Positions 44,606 to 55,300 of a DNA stretch of 64,000 bases are shown piece by piece. Position 1 is the stretch's first letter. Each line of letters starts with the position of its first letter. Origin of the DNA: Girardinichthys multiradiatus (Eukaryota > Chordata > Actinopteri > Cyprinodontiformes > Goodeidae); the NCBI RefSeq assembly GCF_021462225.1, contig NC_061812.1, positions 46,481,363 to 46,545,362 of the forward strand, read 5' to 3'. Below the pieces are notes generated by a model that was not told where the DNA came from, searched no databases, and worked only from the letters and a program-made list of their open reading frames with translations. The position numbers and the translations under genes were made by a program.

Positions 44606-45514
44606 TGTAGCTACCTGGGCACAGAAATGTCCTTGGTGTACTATTAGTAAATAAAATAGTCAAGCAGCTGGTTCAGGCCAACAGCTTTTTTTCTAAATCA
44701 CATAGACTTATTTAGTTAGAAATTACAATTTAACACATGAGCTTTTGCAAATAAATTAAATGGTAGGATTTCACAGAGGAAGTGCAAACACAAGAGAGGG
44801 TGTGTGTAAACAGCCCAGGGATAGAATATGTAGTCTGTGCACATTCTGACTTGCAGCATGACTATGTAATGCTTTTTATAGAAAAGTCATTATCCTAATT
44901 ATCTCAGAAGGATGGACAATTCCACAGGAAACTGTCCACAATTCTGCCAATATAAAACAATTCCACTGAGCTGCAAGTGTTTACATTTTACTGTATTGGT
45001 TTTACTGTATTACCTATCATTGTCATAGCAACTTGTGACCACAAGAGGGAAGCAAAACATCATCATTGCTGTAATACCAATGAAGGTTTTCTATTGTTAA
45101 GGGGAGTATAAATAATTCAAATTTTCTAATAGAATTTCAATAAAAACAAAATTTTCATAACTTATTCCCCCTTTTACTTTGTCTCACTAGCTTTTGAGAG
45201 ATGCCTGCCTCACTTCCCATCAGAAACAAACTTGTTTCAATATCTAAGGTGTGGTAATTTTGGGTCCATATATATAGCTTATCAATTGTCTAGAGCTTAT
45301 CCTTGCTGCATCGACGGCTGGTGGTTGGGTGCAGATGATTTTCAAAACACTCCAATGCGCTTTGTAGAAAAGCATAGCAAATTTTAATAATACTTGATAA
45401 TGTTTCAAAATACCTATATATCCAAAATAAACAATTTTAATACTTGAGACATGAGCCAGCTCCAGATTCTATCAAAACTGAAACAAAAATGTATTTTCAT
45501 CTCAAAAAATGTGT
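44606..45514. other. unassigned cadps intron
   Basis: AT-rich, nothing recognised. Confidence 0.35.
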
Positions 45515-46740
45515 AGTCTTTGAGTTTTCTTTATTTTCATGACTATGAATATTGTAGCTTCACACTGAAGGCATCAAAACTATGAATTAACACAAGTGGA
45601 ATTATATACTGAACAAAAAAGTGTGAAACAACTGAAAATATGTCTTAAATTCTAGGTTCTTCAAAGTAGCCACCTTTTGCTTTGATTACTGCTCCGCACA
45701 CTCTTGGCATTCTGTTGATGAGCTTCAAGAGGTAGTCACCTGAAATGGTTTTCCAACAGTCTTGAAGGAGTTCCCAGAGATGCTTTGCACTTGTTGGCCC
45801 TTTTGCCTTCACTCTGCGGTCCAGCTCACCCCAACCCATCTCGATTGGGTTCAGGTCTGGTGACTGTGGAGGCCAGGTCATCAGACGCAGCACCCCATTA
45901 CTCTCCTTCTTGGTCAAATAGCCCTTACGCAGCCTGGAGGTGTGTTTGGGGTCATTGTCCTGTTGAAAAATAAATGATGGTCCAACTAAACGCAAACCGA
46001 ATAGAATAGCATGCCGAATAAAATAGAGATGTGTCTGCTGCTAGAACTCTGTGTGGCATTGACCTGTTCTCTAATCTAAGCTGCTGTTAACATGTGATTT
46101 CTGAGGCTGGTGACTCGGATTAATTTATCGTCCGCATCAGAGGTGACGCTTGGTCTTCCTTTCCTGGGGCGGTCCTCATGTGAGCCAGTTTCTTTGGAGC
46201 ACTTGATGGTTTTTGTGACTGCACTTGGGGACACTTTAAAAGTTTTCCCAATTGTTCGGACTGACCGACCTTCATTTCTTGAAGTAATGATGGCCATTCG
46301 TTTTTCTTTACTTAGCTGCTTTTTTCTTGCCACAATACAAATTCTAACAGTCTATTCAGTAGGACTATCAGCTGTGTACTGTATCCACCTCCTATACAAC
46401 ACAATTGATGGTCCCAACCCCCTTTATAAGGCTTGAAATCTCACTTATTAAACCTGACAAGGTGAAGTAAAAACCATTTCAGGTGACTACCTCTTGAAGC
46501 TCATCAACAGAATGCCAAGAGTGTGCGGAGCAGTAATCAAAGCAAAAGGTGGCTACTTTGAAGAACCTAGAATATAAGACATATTTTCAGTTGTTTCACA
46601 CTTTTTGTTCAGTATATAATTCTACATGTATTAATTCATAGTTTTGATGCCTTCAGTGTGAAGCTACAATATTCATAGTTATGAAAATAAAGACAACTCT
46701 TTGAATGAGAAGGTGTGTCCAAACGTTTGATCTGTACTGT
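45515..46740 (-). mobile_element. Tc1 element with very long inverted ends
   Basis: The ends at 45515-45760 and 46480-46740 are inverted copies of about 250 bp. They include the outer repeat and also the last ~30 codons of the transposase (GCCAAGAGTGTGCGGAGCAG on one side and its complement on the other). The transposase lies on the minus strand between them with its middle third deleted. A related copy is at 40952-41406. Confidence 0.85.
45645..46333 (-). pseudogene. Tc1 transposase, internal deletion
   Basis: The N-terminal part (46076-46333) reads MARKKQLSKEKRMAIITSRN, with helix-turn-helix RTIGKTFKVSPSAVTKTIK and a GRPSVTS hinge. The C-terminal part (45645-45995) starts LVGPSFIFQQDNDPKHTSRL (second catalytic aspartate) and includes PPQSPDLNPIEMGWGELDRR (third acidic residue), ending YFEEPRI. 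The DNA between 45996 and 46075 is too short to hold the first catalytic block, so that aspartate is lost. Non-functional. Confidence 0.85.
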
Positions 46741-46760
46741 ATATATATATATATATATAT
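46738..46760. repeat. (TA)n microsatellite at the Tc1 border
   Basis: About eleven TA units directly follow the right terminal repeat of the Tc1 copy; the target TA may have expanded. Confidence 0.9.
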
Positions 46761-47094
46761 CTCATAGTAACAAATAAAGCCTTCTCTGCGACTGATTTTT
46801 ATTTCAACCCCTTAAATGGTATAAAATTCAGTGAAGACCATTTACTGTAACATTTATGGGAATAAAATTTTTATAAATCACACAAATGAATTAATGAAAC
46901 AGTGCATGAAAAGTCTGAATTTAAACAGGGGGACTTTTTTTTACTCTGCTTTGCCAAATGTATGTGGCAGGAACCTCAGAACACAGAGCAATTCTATTAT
47001 GTGCTTAAATTAAAATCTCATAATTACACACAAATCTGAAAATATGATTGCAGTGACTGAGGGGATCGGCATAAAGAATTTCACTGTCACTTAC
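46761..47094. other. unassigned cadps intron
   Basis: The remaining intron between the Tc1 copy and the donor of exon 47095-47231; nothing recognised. Confidence 0.35.
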
Positions 47095-47231
47095 CCACAA
47101 TGCTTCATGTTCTGTGGCTTATCCATGCGAATGGCTAGTTTTATCTTGAGGTCATCTGGGCAGCCTTTAGAAACTGTCATTTTATGAAACTCACACTGTT
47201 TGGGACTGTTAGGAGTGGGGTGAAGCACAAC
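47095..47231 (-). CDS. cadps: cadps exon (C2-PH linker)
   Basis: A 137-bp exon encodes [20 protein letters not shown], then [19 protein letters not shown] and QNMKHC, the end of the C2 domain and the lead-in to the PH domain. The acceptor is tctctag and the donor gtaagt. It enters in phase 0 after the exon at 47331-47442 and leaves two bases (GG), completed by the first base of exon 27615-27681. HPTPNSPKQ is the CADPS form, not the CADPS2 form. CEFH and KHCG differ from the mammalian SEWH and KHSG that I recall. Confidence 0.95.
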
Positions 47232-47330
47232 CTAGAGACAGCCACATGTGAATTCTGTATGCTACTTGCAGATGTAAGAGAAAGTAAAAATTAATGCATT
47301 ACTGAAATAATAAATAATATGTTATCTGAC

Positions 47331-47442
47331 CCTTCCTAGCTCCTTATCTTCCAAAGCCAACACTCCTGTGCTCTCAGTGAACAGCTTCACCTTCACAGTA
47401 GGTAATGGCTGGGTGGTTGTGAAGTCACCTTGGGTACCCCAA
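47331..47442 (-). CDS. cadps: cadps exon (C2 domain end)
   Basis: A 112-bp exon encodes [14 protein letters not shown], then [20 protein letters not shown] and LGR, a conserved part of the CADPS C2 domain. The acceptor is tttttttag and it enters with one base of a codon. The donor reads AGG/gtcaga, a weak site, but it joins in frame to the next exon across an intron of only 99 bp (47232-47330). Upstream coding exons lie beyond this point on the minus strand and were not found in the window. Confidence 0.93.
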
Positions 47443-47699
47443 CTAAAAAAAGGAACACACAATTAAAAAATGTTAGCACTGTGGTATGTTTTATAATGAC
47501 AATGGTGTACATCAGGGTTGCTCGCATCTAGAATGAATCCAACAAAACATGTCTTATTCCATAATGCAAAAATAGACCACAACCTGAAGGCATACTAATC
47601 AGATGCCCAGTCCACTTAAGCAGACTCTTTTCCAAGATGAATAATATTTTCTCCAGGATGAGCGCAGAAAGTGTGCGCTCAGACTTTTTTTATTTTTTG
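47443..47699. other. unassigned cadps intron
   Basis: Short intron stretch upstream of the exon at 47331-47442, with no recognisable feature. Confidence 0.35.
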
Positions 47700-48496
47700 A
47701 AAATTTTTGCAACAACCCAAACTTGATGGGCGGACAAGGCCTTGGAAGAAGGGCGGGATGGGGCCTCGGTTGGAGGGCTTGAAACGAGCAACAAAGAAAC
47801 AATCCAAAGTAGGCAAGCAGAAACAAAAAACAACAACCAGAGATCAGGAGGGCGGCCGGTAGGTGGTCCTGACGAGGCACACAGTTCTGGAGGGTGATCG
47901 GGAGGTCGTACCGAGGAGTCACAAAGATCTGAAAGGTGTAAGCAATGGCAAAGGAAGTCTGGATCCCATCGAGGTCTGGAAGCCGGCGGTGCAGGAACCC
48001 TGCAGACCTGTGGAGGACCGTGTGTGGAGGTTGGCCAGTAGGTTGAAGGAACTCACTCGGGTGACGTGGAAGAGCCTTGGCCAGAAGACTATGAGAACTC
48101 AAGGAGCTCAGGAGACTGTTCCACAGAATGCTGGAACTCACGGTTGGGCTCTGGAGGCTGGTCCACTGGAGGCAGAAACCACAAAGGGGCTCTGGATTCT
48201 TGTCTACTGGATGCAGGAACCCACCCAGGAGCCCTGGAAGCTTCCCCATTGGATGTAGGAACCCATGGCAGAATGGCAGTAGAGCCTAAAGTCGGGATTA
48301 GGAGCGTGAGTTGGTTCATCCCTGAATACCTCACAACGTGAGATAAGAAATGTATGGCAAACCCTCAGTGAACGTGGGAACAGTAGGATTTAGTGGAGTT
48401 GAGGAATGCAGAACAGAAGGTGATGATGAAGATGGAGCAGGAAGTGTAGATGGTGACAAGGTAAATCGAAACAATGATGATAACAGAACGACAGAT
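47700..48496. repeat. GC-rich unassigned block with degenerate short repeats
   Basis: A locally GC-rich stretch is open for 216 codons on the minus strand (47599-48249), but the predicted protein has no known motif. Imperfect units of about 35-45 bp built on GGAACCCA/CTGGAGGC and GGGCTCTGGA recur between 48120 and 48270. I read it as part of an unidentified repeat rather than a gene. Confidence 0.3.
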
Positions 48497-48806
48497 GAAA
48501 ATCAGAATCAGAGAAGATTTCTTTTAAAGAATAATGGAAATAAAAAATATTTTTTTTAATGTACATATATATACAAGCGGCTTCACAAGGGAATATAATG
48601 TGAGATCAGTCCAAGTATGCATGGTGTTGTTCTGGAACTCTGATTGTGTTAATCAGAGAAACACCGACCTAAAGCGCCTGAAGCGCTGACCTGAGGCTAA
48701 AAGCCTAAAAAGTTTATGTGCAGGGCGCGTGATGTTTGCAGATTTTAGATGCCCTTTTCTTGACCCTACAGCGGTATAAATCCTGGATGGGGGAAGGTCA
48801 CCCCTG

Positions 48807-48808
<2 letters not shown>

Positions 48809-48859
<51 letters not shown>
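48809..48859. repeat. (TA)n microsatellite inside L2 reading frame
   Basis: Roughly 25 TA units lie between the LINE junction and the L2 codons for MLP (ATGCTTCC). Copies A and B of the L2 have only 4-6 TA units at the same place. Confidence 0.9.
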
Positions 48860-48861
<2 letters not shown>

Positions 48862-49800
48862 TTCCAATAAGTAAAATTTTGAGGCAACATGGCATAAATT
48901 TCCACTGTTATGCTGATGCTCAGCTTTATTTTTCCATAAATCCTGATGAGCCCAACCAGTTAGACTACAGGCATGTCTTGAAGACATAAAAACATGGATG
49001 ACTTGAAATTTTTGCTTCTAAATTCAGACAAGACAGAAGTTGTCATCTTTGGACCAGAGTCTTTAAAAAAGAAACCACATAGTCAATCAAACTGGACGGC
49101 ATTAAATTGACCTCCAGTCATAAAGTAAAAAAACCTTGGTGTTATTTTTGATGTCATTAAAATCTCATATTAAACAGGTTTCTAGGATTTCCTTCTTTCA
49201 CTTCCGGAATATTGCCAAAGTTAGAAATATCCTGTCCAGGTGTGGTGCTGAAAAACTAGTCCATTCATTTGTTACTTCAATCCTGGACTATTGTAATTCT
49301 TTACTATCAGGATGTCCACAGCTAATCCAAAATGCTGCAGCAAGAGTTCTAATGAAAGGTAACTATTTTAGCTTCCCTTCACTGGCTCTCTGTTAAATCC
49401 AAAATAGAATTTAAAATTCTCCTTCTTACATAAAAAGCCCTTAATGATCAAGATCAATCATACATTTCAGATTGTTCCATATATTCCTAACAGAGCACTT
49501 CAGTTCTCAGTTTTAGAGTCTCTAGAAGTGGAATGGGAGGCAGATCCTTTAGTTAACAGGATCTTCTCCTGTGGAACCAACTTCCAGTTTTAGTCCATGA
49601 GGCACATACTCTGTCATTTTAAGCCTACATTTAAGGCTAGGCTTAAAACTTTCCTTTTTGATAAAGCTTATAGTTAGAGTGGCTTAAGTTATCCTGAGCT
49701 ATCTCTGTACTTATGTTGCTATAGACTTAGACTGCTGGAGGAAATAATGACCACTTTCAAGCTCTCTGCAACAGTGTCATACTTCTCTCCAATTATGCAT

Positions 49801-51537
49801 TGTTGTGACTATGCATCTGAATATATTATTTAATATTTCATATTAATACTTTAATATTTTATCAAATAATATTTTTCGGTCTGTTAAGGGTTGTCCTGTG
49901 AATACCAGTCCAGTAAGGCGGTGGTATTAGGAGAAAATCGAAAAGGGTGAGCTAAGCTCTGACATTATTGAACAGCAAAACTCTGCACACACATGGAAAC
50001 AATTCACACAATTTCTTAAAATACAAAAATGTATTAACAAAAATAAGTCAACTCAAAGTCAAACATATTTCAATCAACAAACTCTTTACCATGCTAAAAC
50101 AATCCAACTTAACTACCAAGCAGAATTAAAGAATAGGGAAGACTAATGGGCTATGTACAATATAAACAAGTTTATCAAAGATGGTTGAAACAATGACCCA
50201 AAGAGTGATACAACATTACCATGCAATGTTTATGTTTGAGAACCAAGGATTATCTTGAAGAATCTGGAGATGAAGTTAAGTTAGTCTTGGAACCAACTTA
50301 GGCAACAATCAGCATACCTTTAGACAACAATTCACAATGCAAGATCAGATAAAATATTATTTTAATAAAATGTTTTAAAGAATGATCTGCTGAATAAAAC
50401 CAACCTTCTGGATGACTAATTCTCAACGGTGTCTCATTAGCTGCCTTTATTTATTAAAATAATATTTAAAGAAATATTAAGCAAATAGTAAAATATTTAA
50501 GGAAATATTTTGAAAAAGAGCCAAATCTTTCTGGAGAGATCGGCTTAAGTATGCCACCACGTGTTCTTAGCCGTTAGCAGTTAAAGCTAAAAAAAGAAGC
50601 TTATAGCTTAGCACCAGAATCAAACACATACCAGGGTTTAAAATACCAGGGTTAATAAAAGGGTTAAAATGCATAAGCACGGACGGCGTGTTATAATCAA
50701 TCTTCTGTGTTTAAAATCACCATTTAAATAAAGTTTGTCTTAACTTTCAAAACACACAAACACAGAACACAAAACTGAGCATGTGCTGAGCACATAGCCT
50801 GCTATCACCAAGATAGCTGAGTTCAACACAAACAAAACTTCATAAAATAAAAAACGTTTAGATCATTTCATCCTAAATCATTTCTCTCTGCCCAAACCTA
50901 ACCTCGTATGTAAACCGTGCTGAGGAGAAGTGTCCGGGCAACGACAAAGTTTGAAGAAACTCTGAACAAATGGTTAGCTACAGCCAACCTCCGGAGCTGT
51001 GGCTGGGTGGCTCACTCTGTCCGCTGACCACACTGCAAGTTAACTGCCGTAACCATGGTGATGCGGTCCCTGTTGTCCTCCTTTCAGAAACTGCTTCACT
51101 CGGCTTGCTGGGAACTCTCTGGAAACAGTTCGCTTCTGCAGATCTCAGAGAGAAAATCAAGCAACACCTGTACCTTCATTTAACCCTTTTTATGAATGAA
51201 TACCAGATACACGAACAGTAATCCATTCATACTTAACTCAGTGCATATATGATTGATGATCGTATGACACCCTTGGATCCAGTTGAAGAGTTATGTATGT
51301 TTGCCAGCAAAGAGACATTAGCGCGCTGTCTCTCCTGCCAGCTCCGCAGCGGGGTCCGGATGGAAGAGATCGGTTCCTTGGGAAGGTGGGGGTTTTATAC
51401 GGGCAGTGGCATCATGGGAAGTCCACTGTTACCCCCCTCTTCCTAAGTTGCTGGAAGTCAGTTATTGCAATTTATTGTGAAAGTTCCTGAAAAGTCTGTA
51501 CCGCATTTCCTGTTGTAACCATGGCTGTGTCCCAACA
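49801..51537 (-). mobile_element. long LTR inserted in L2 copy C
   Basis: The plus-strand borders TGTTG and CAACA are short inverted repeats, as in an LTR. Read from the minus strand it begins TGTTGGGACACAGCCATGG and has TATAAAA at about 140 bp. The first ~490 bp (51048-51537) match the LTR fragment at 2442-2944 in inverse orientation. CAT flanks both sides. At 1.7 kb it is long for an LTR, so it could instead be an LTR plus some internal sequence. No coding blocks are visible. Confidence 0.55.
51393..51399 (-). promoter_or_regulatory. TATA box of the minus-strand LTR
   Basis: TATAAAA on the minus strand, about 140 bp from the LTR start, at the equivalent position to 2573-2580 in the other copy. 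Confidence 0.5.
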
Positions 51538-51544
51538 CATTATT

Positions 51545-51573
51545 AGGCCCGAGCAGGAAAACTGCAAGGGCCT
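51545..51573 (+). repeat. head hairpin of the array
   Basis: AGGCCC (51545-51550) pairs with GGGCCT (51568-51573), and inside it GCAG pairs with CTGC around a GAAAA loop. The same 29 bases recur at 53719-53747. Confidence 0.75.
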
Positions 51574-52357
51574 ATTGTAATTGCAAGAATTCTTCTTATT
51601 CTTTTTTCCATTGCGTCTTTGCGGGCCAATATGGGGACTTTGCCAAGCCCCTAGATGCACACGCTTTTACCCAAAATTGTCCCCCGCGTGAAATTCTTGA
51701 TCCTTAATGTCATCGTCAGAGGGCGTGGCCAAACCACTTAGCCATGCCCCCAAACGTGAGATAACCCGAACCGTAAGTCGTAGAGATCTGAAATTCGGCA
51801 CAATGCTAGAGCTCCTCAAACCAAGAAAAAAAAGTATTTTGGGGGTATGCCCTAAAATGCACAGGAAGTCGGCCATTTTGGATTAAAGGCCCAATTTTGA
51901 CCGTTTTTCACTTTTACTCACCTCGAACTTTAACAAACTCCTCCTAGGGATTTTGACCTATTGGCTTCATATTTGGTCAATATGCAGATAAGGCATGGGG
52001 GTTTAAAAGTTATCAAAATCGTGAGTTTTTGAGCATGTTTAGGGGGCGTGGCCGGGACACGAACTTGACGTTCGCGCCAAAAGTGAAAAATTGCAATAAC
52101 TTTCCCCAAAAAAATACAAATCACACCAAAGTTGGCATGAAGGAGGGCCTTCGGCTTCCCGACGATCCTATGGGGTCATATGCTGACATCATCAAAGCCA
52201 TGCCCCCTCAAAACCGGAAGTCACTTTTTTCACTTGGAAACGTGCCTCTGTGACCCTCTTGACCCTATCAACTTGAAAGTGTGTCAGAAGACAGATAACT
52301 AGTGGGTCTAACTTCGTTTGAAGCACAGTGACTTTTCATAAAAGGGCGTGGCCGTGG

Positions 52358-55300
52358 TGGCGCGGCGAAGTTGGATGTCACGCCATGGCCATACGTTTGG
52401 CTTTGATCTCCACACACATCATCTGATCTGCACCAAATTCCATGTGATTGAACCTAGTCCAGTCCCCAACAGAGATCTGATGACATATTCGGTGGGCGTG
52501 GCCTAATTCGTACACAGCGCCCCCTAGAAAATGTATCTTTTTGATACATGAAAGCGTGTGGGCGTGGCCACGCCTCAAAATATGACTTCTCGCCAAAAAA
52601 CACTAAATGGATATAGCTCCTACACGGAAAGTCACAGACACATGAAACCTTTTGGGATTGATCTGCCTCTAGGCCTGAACAATTTTCACTGGTCATATGC
52701 TGACATCATCGAAGCCCCGCCCCCTGAGAACAGCAAGTGTCCCATTTTCCTTTAGAGAGTCAATTTTTGATTTTCTTCACATAATCAATGTGAAACTCTC
52801 CAAAGTAACAGATAACATGATGGTCTTAGACAGTCGCCAGTACTGACTGCTTTAGCTGGACAGTGTGGCCATGATGGCGTGGCGAATTCTGATGTCACGC
52901 CACTGCCATACTTTTGCCTCTAAATTACACATGCATGGTCCGATTCACTCCAAACTGATAATTCTTGATCTTTGTCAGCCCATAAACAGCTCTATTACAT
53001 TACATTGGAAATTGGATCAAGAGCGCCCCCTAGGTCACTTCAAGTGCTCTATCTCCCTCATATATCCTCGGATCAATTTGAAATGTAGTATACATGATCG
53101 TGATTTAATGATGGACATTTTGACACAGTCAATTGATGATGTTGTTTTAGCCCCGCCCACAAACAAACAAGCAACTGCAGCGTCCTTCTGGAAGGTCCGA
53201 TTTACTCGAAATTTTGAATGCTTTTTGCCAGACCGAAACTCTGCATGATCGAAGATCATATCACATGTTGCTCAAAGTGCCACCTACTGGCGACGTGTTG
53301 AAGTGACGCGGTGTCATCGTATGTGCCGTGTATGAGGTGATGCCAGGCTCCTGCGGTCGCTCAACAGCCCGAGTTGCGCTGAGGGGTGCGAGGGCCTTCA
53401 AAGCTGCTTGCAGGTTTCTAGTTATTATTATTCTGGCGAAAAATGAATCGCCTTTTTCGCGGCTTTAACATATTCAAAAAGTCAGCAAATTTGGCGGAGC
53501 TATCAGTTGTGTGTGAAATTTACGTATTCTAAGGGTTTCACGAAAGTCGCAATAAAAATGGCTCAACAGCGCCCCCCTGAAATTTTCAAAAACCCATCCG
53601 CATTGACTTTACTTTATCGTACAGTTATGAAATTTGGTACACTTGTAGAACTCTCCGAGAACTACACAAAACTCTCTTGCACCCACATCCACCTATTGTA
53701 ATCGCTCGAATTCTTATTAGGCCCGAGCAGGAAAACTGCAAGGGCCTATTGTAATCGCTCGAATTCTTATTATTATTCCGTTGCGTCTTTGCGGGGCAAT
53801 ATGGGGACTTTGCCAAGCCCCTAGATGCACACGCTTTTACCCAAAATTGTCCCCCGCGTAAAATTCTTGTTCCATAATGTCGTTGTCAGTGGGCGTGGCC
53901 AAACCACTTAGCCACACCCCCAAACGTGAGATAGGCCCAACCGTAAGTCGTGGAGATCTGAAATTTGGCACACTGCTAGAGCTCCTCAAACCAAGAAAAA
54001 AAGTCTCTTGGGGGTATGCCCTAAAACGTACAGGAAGTCGGCCATTTTGGATTAAAGGCCGATTTTTGACCATTTTTCACTTTTACTCACCTCGAACTTT
54101 AACGAACTCCTCCTAGGGATTTTAAGCTATCGCCTTCATATTTGGTCAATATGCAGATAAGGGATGGGGGATTAAAAGTTATCAAAATCGTGAGTTTTTG
54201 AGCATGTTTAGGGGGCGTGGCCGGGGCACAAACTTGGCGTTTGCGCCAAAAGTGAAAAATTGCAATAACTTTCCCAAAAAAAATACAAATCACACCAAAG
54301 TTGGGATGAAGGAGGGCCTTCGGCTTCCCGACGATCCTATGGGGTCATATGCTGACATCATCAAAGCCACGCCCCCTCAGAACCGGAAGACACTTTTTTC
54401 ACTTAGAAACGTGCCTCTATGACCCTCTTGACCCTATCAACTTGAAAGTGTGTCAGAAGACAGATAACTAGTGGGTCTAACTTCGTTTGAAGCACAGTGA
54501 CTTTTCATAAAAGGGCGTGGCCGTGGTGGCGCGGCGAAGTTGGATGTCACGCCATGGCCATACGTTTGGCTTTAATCTCCACACACATCATCTGATCTGC
54601 ACCAAATTCCATGTGATTGAACCTAGTCCAGTCCCCAACAGAGATCTGATGACATATTCGGTGGGCGTGGCCTAATTCATCCACAGCGCCCCCTACAAAA
54701 TTAGAAACAATCAACCCCAAGCCATGCTTTGACCGAGGAATCTGAAATTTGGTACACATATGTAACTTCTCAGGACCTACAAAAAAGTCTATTGGAGCAT
54801 TGGTCCAAACCCAACAGGAAGTCGGCCATTTTGGATTGAAGTTGCCATTTTGACCCAGTTTTGCCCGTTTCTAGCCCGCATATCTGAGCGAACTCCTCCT
54901 ACAGCTTTTGACTTAGAGACTTGAAAATCACTCAGGATACTCTTAAGGAATGGGGGATCAACAGTTATCAAAAGCTTTTTGATACATGAAAGCGTGTGGG
55001 AGTGGCCACGCCTCAAAATATGACTTCTCGCCATAAAACACTAAATTGATATAGCTCCTACAAGGAAGGTCACAGACAAATTAAACCTTCTGGGATTGAT
55101 CTGCTTCTAGGCCTCAACAATATTCACTGATCAGATGCTGACATTATCGAAGCCTCGCCCCCTGAGAACAGGAAGTAGTACGTTTTCCTTTACAGAGTCA
55201 ATGTTTGATGTTCTTCACCTAATCAATGTGAAACTGTCCCAAGTAACAGATAACATGATGCTCTTAGACAGTTGACAGTACTTACTGCTTTAGCTGGAGG

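Noticed and set aside
47599..48249. 216-codon minus-strand frame in a GC-rich block
   Set aside because: No recognisable domain, a cysteine/leucine-rich composition typical of antisense GC-rich repeats, and overlapping frames on the plus strand.
52865..53248. 127-codon frame in the modular array (and its counterpart at 55303-55737)
   Set aside because: The two copies differ by frameshifts and the frame crosses the hairpin and repeat modules; no sign of protein-level conservation.
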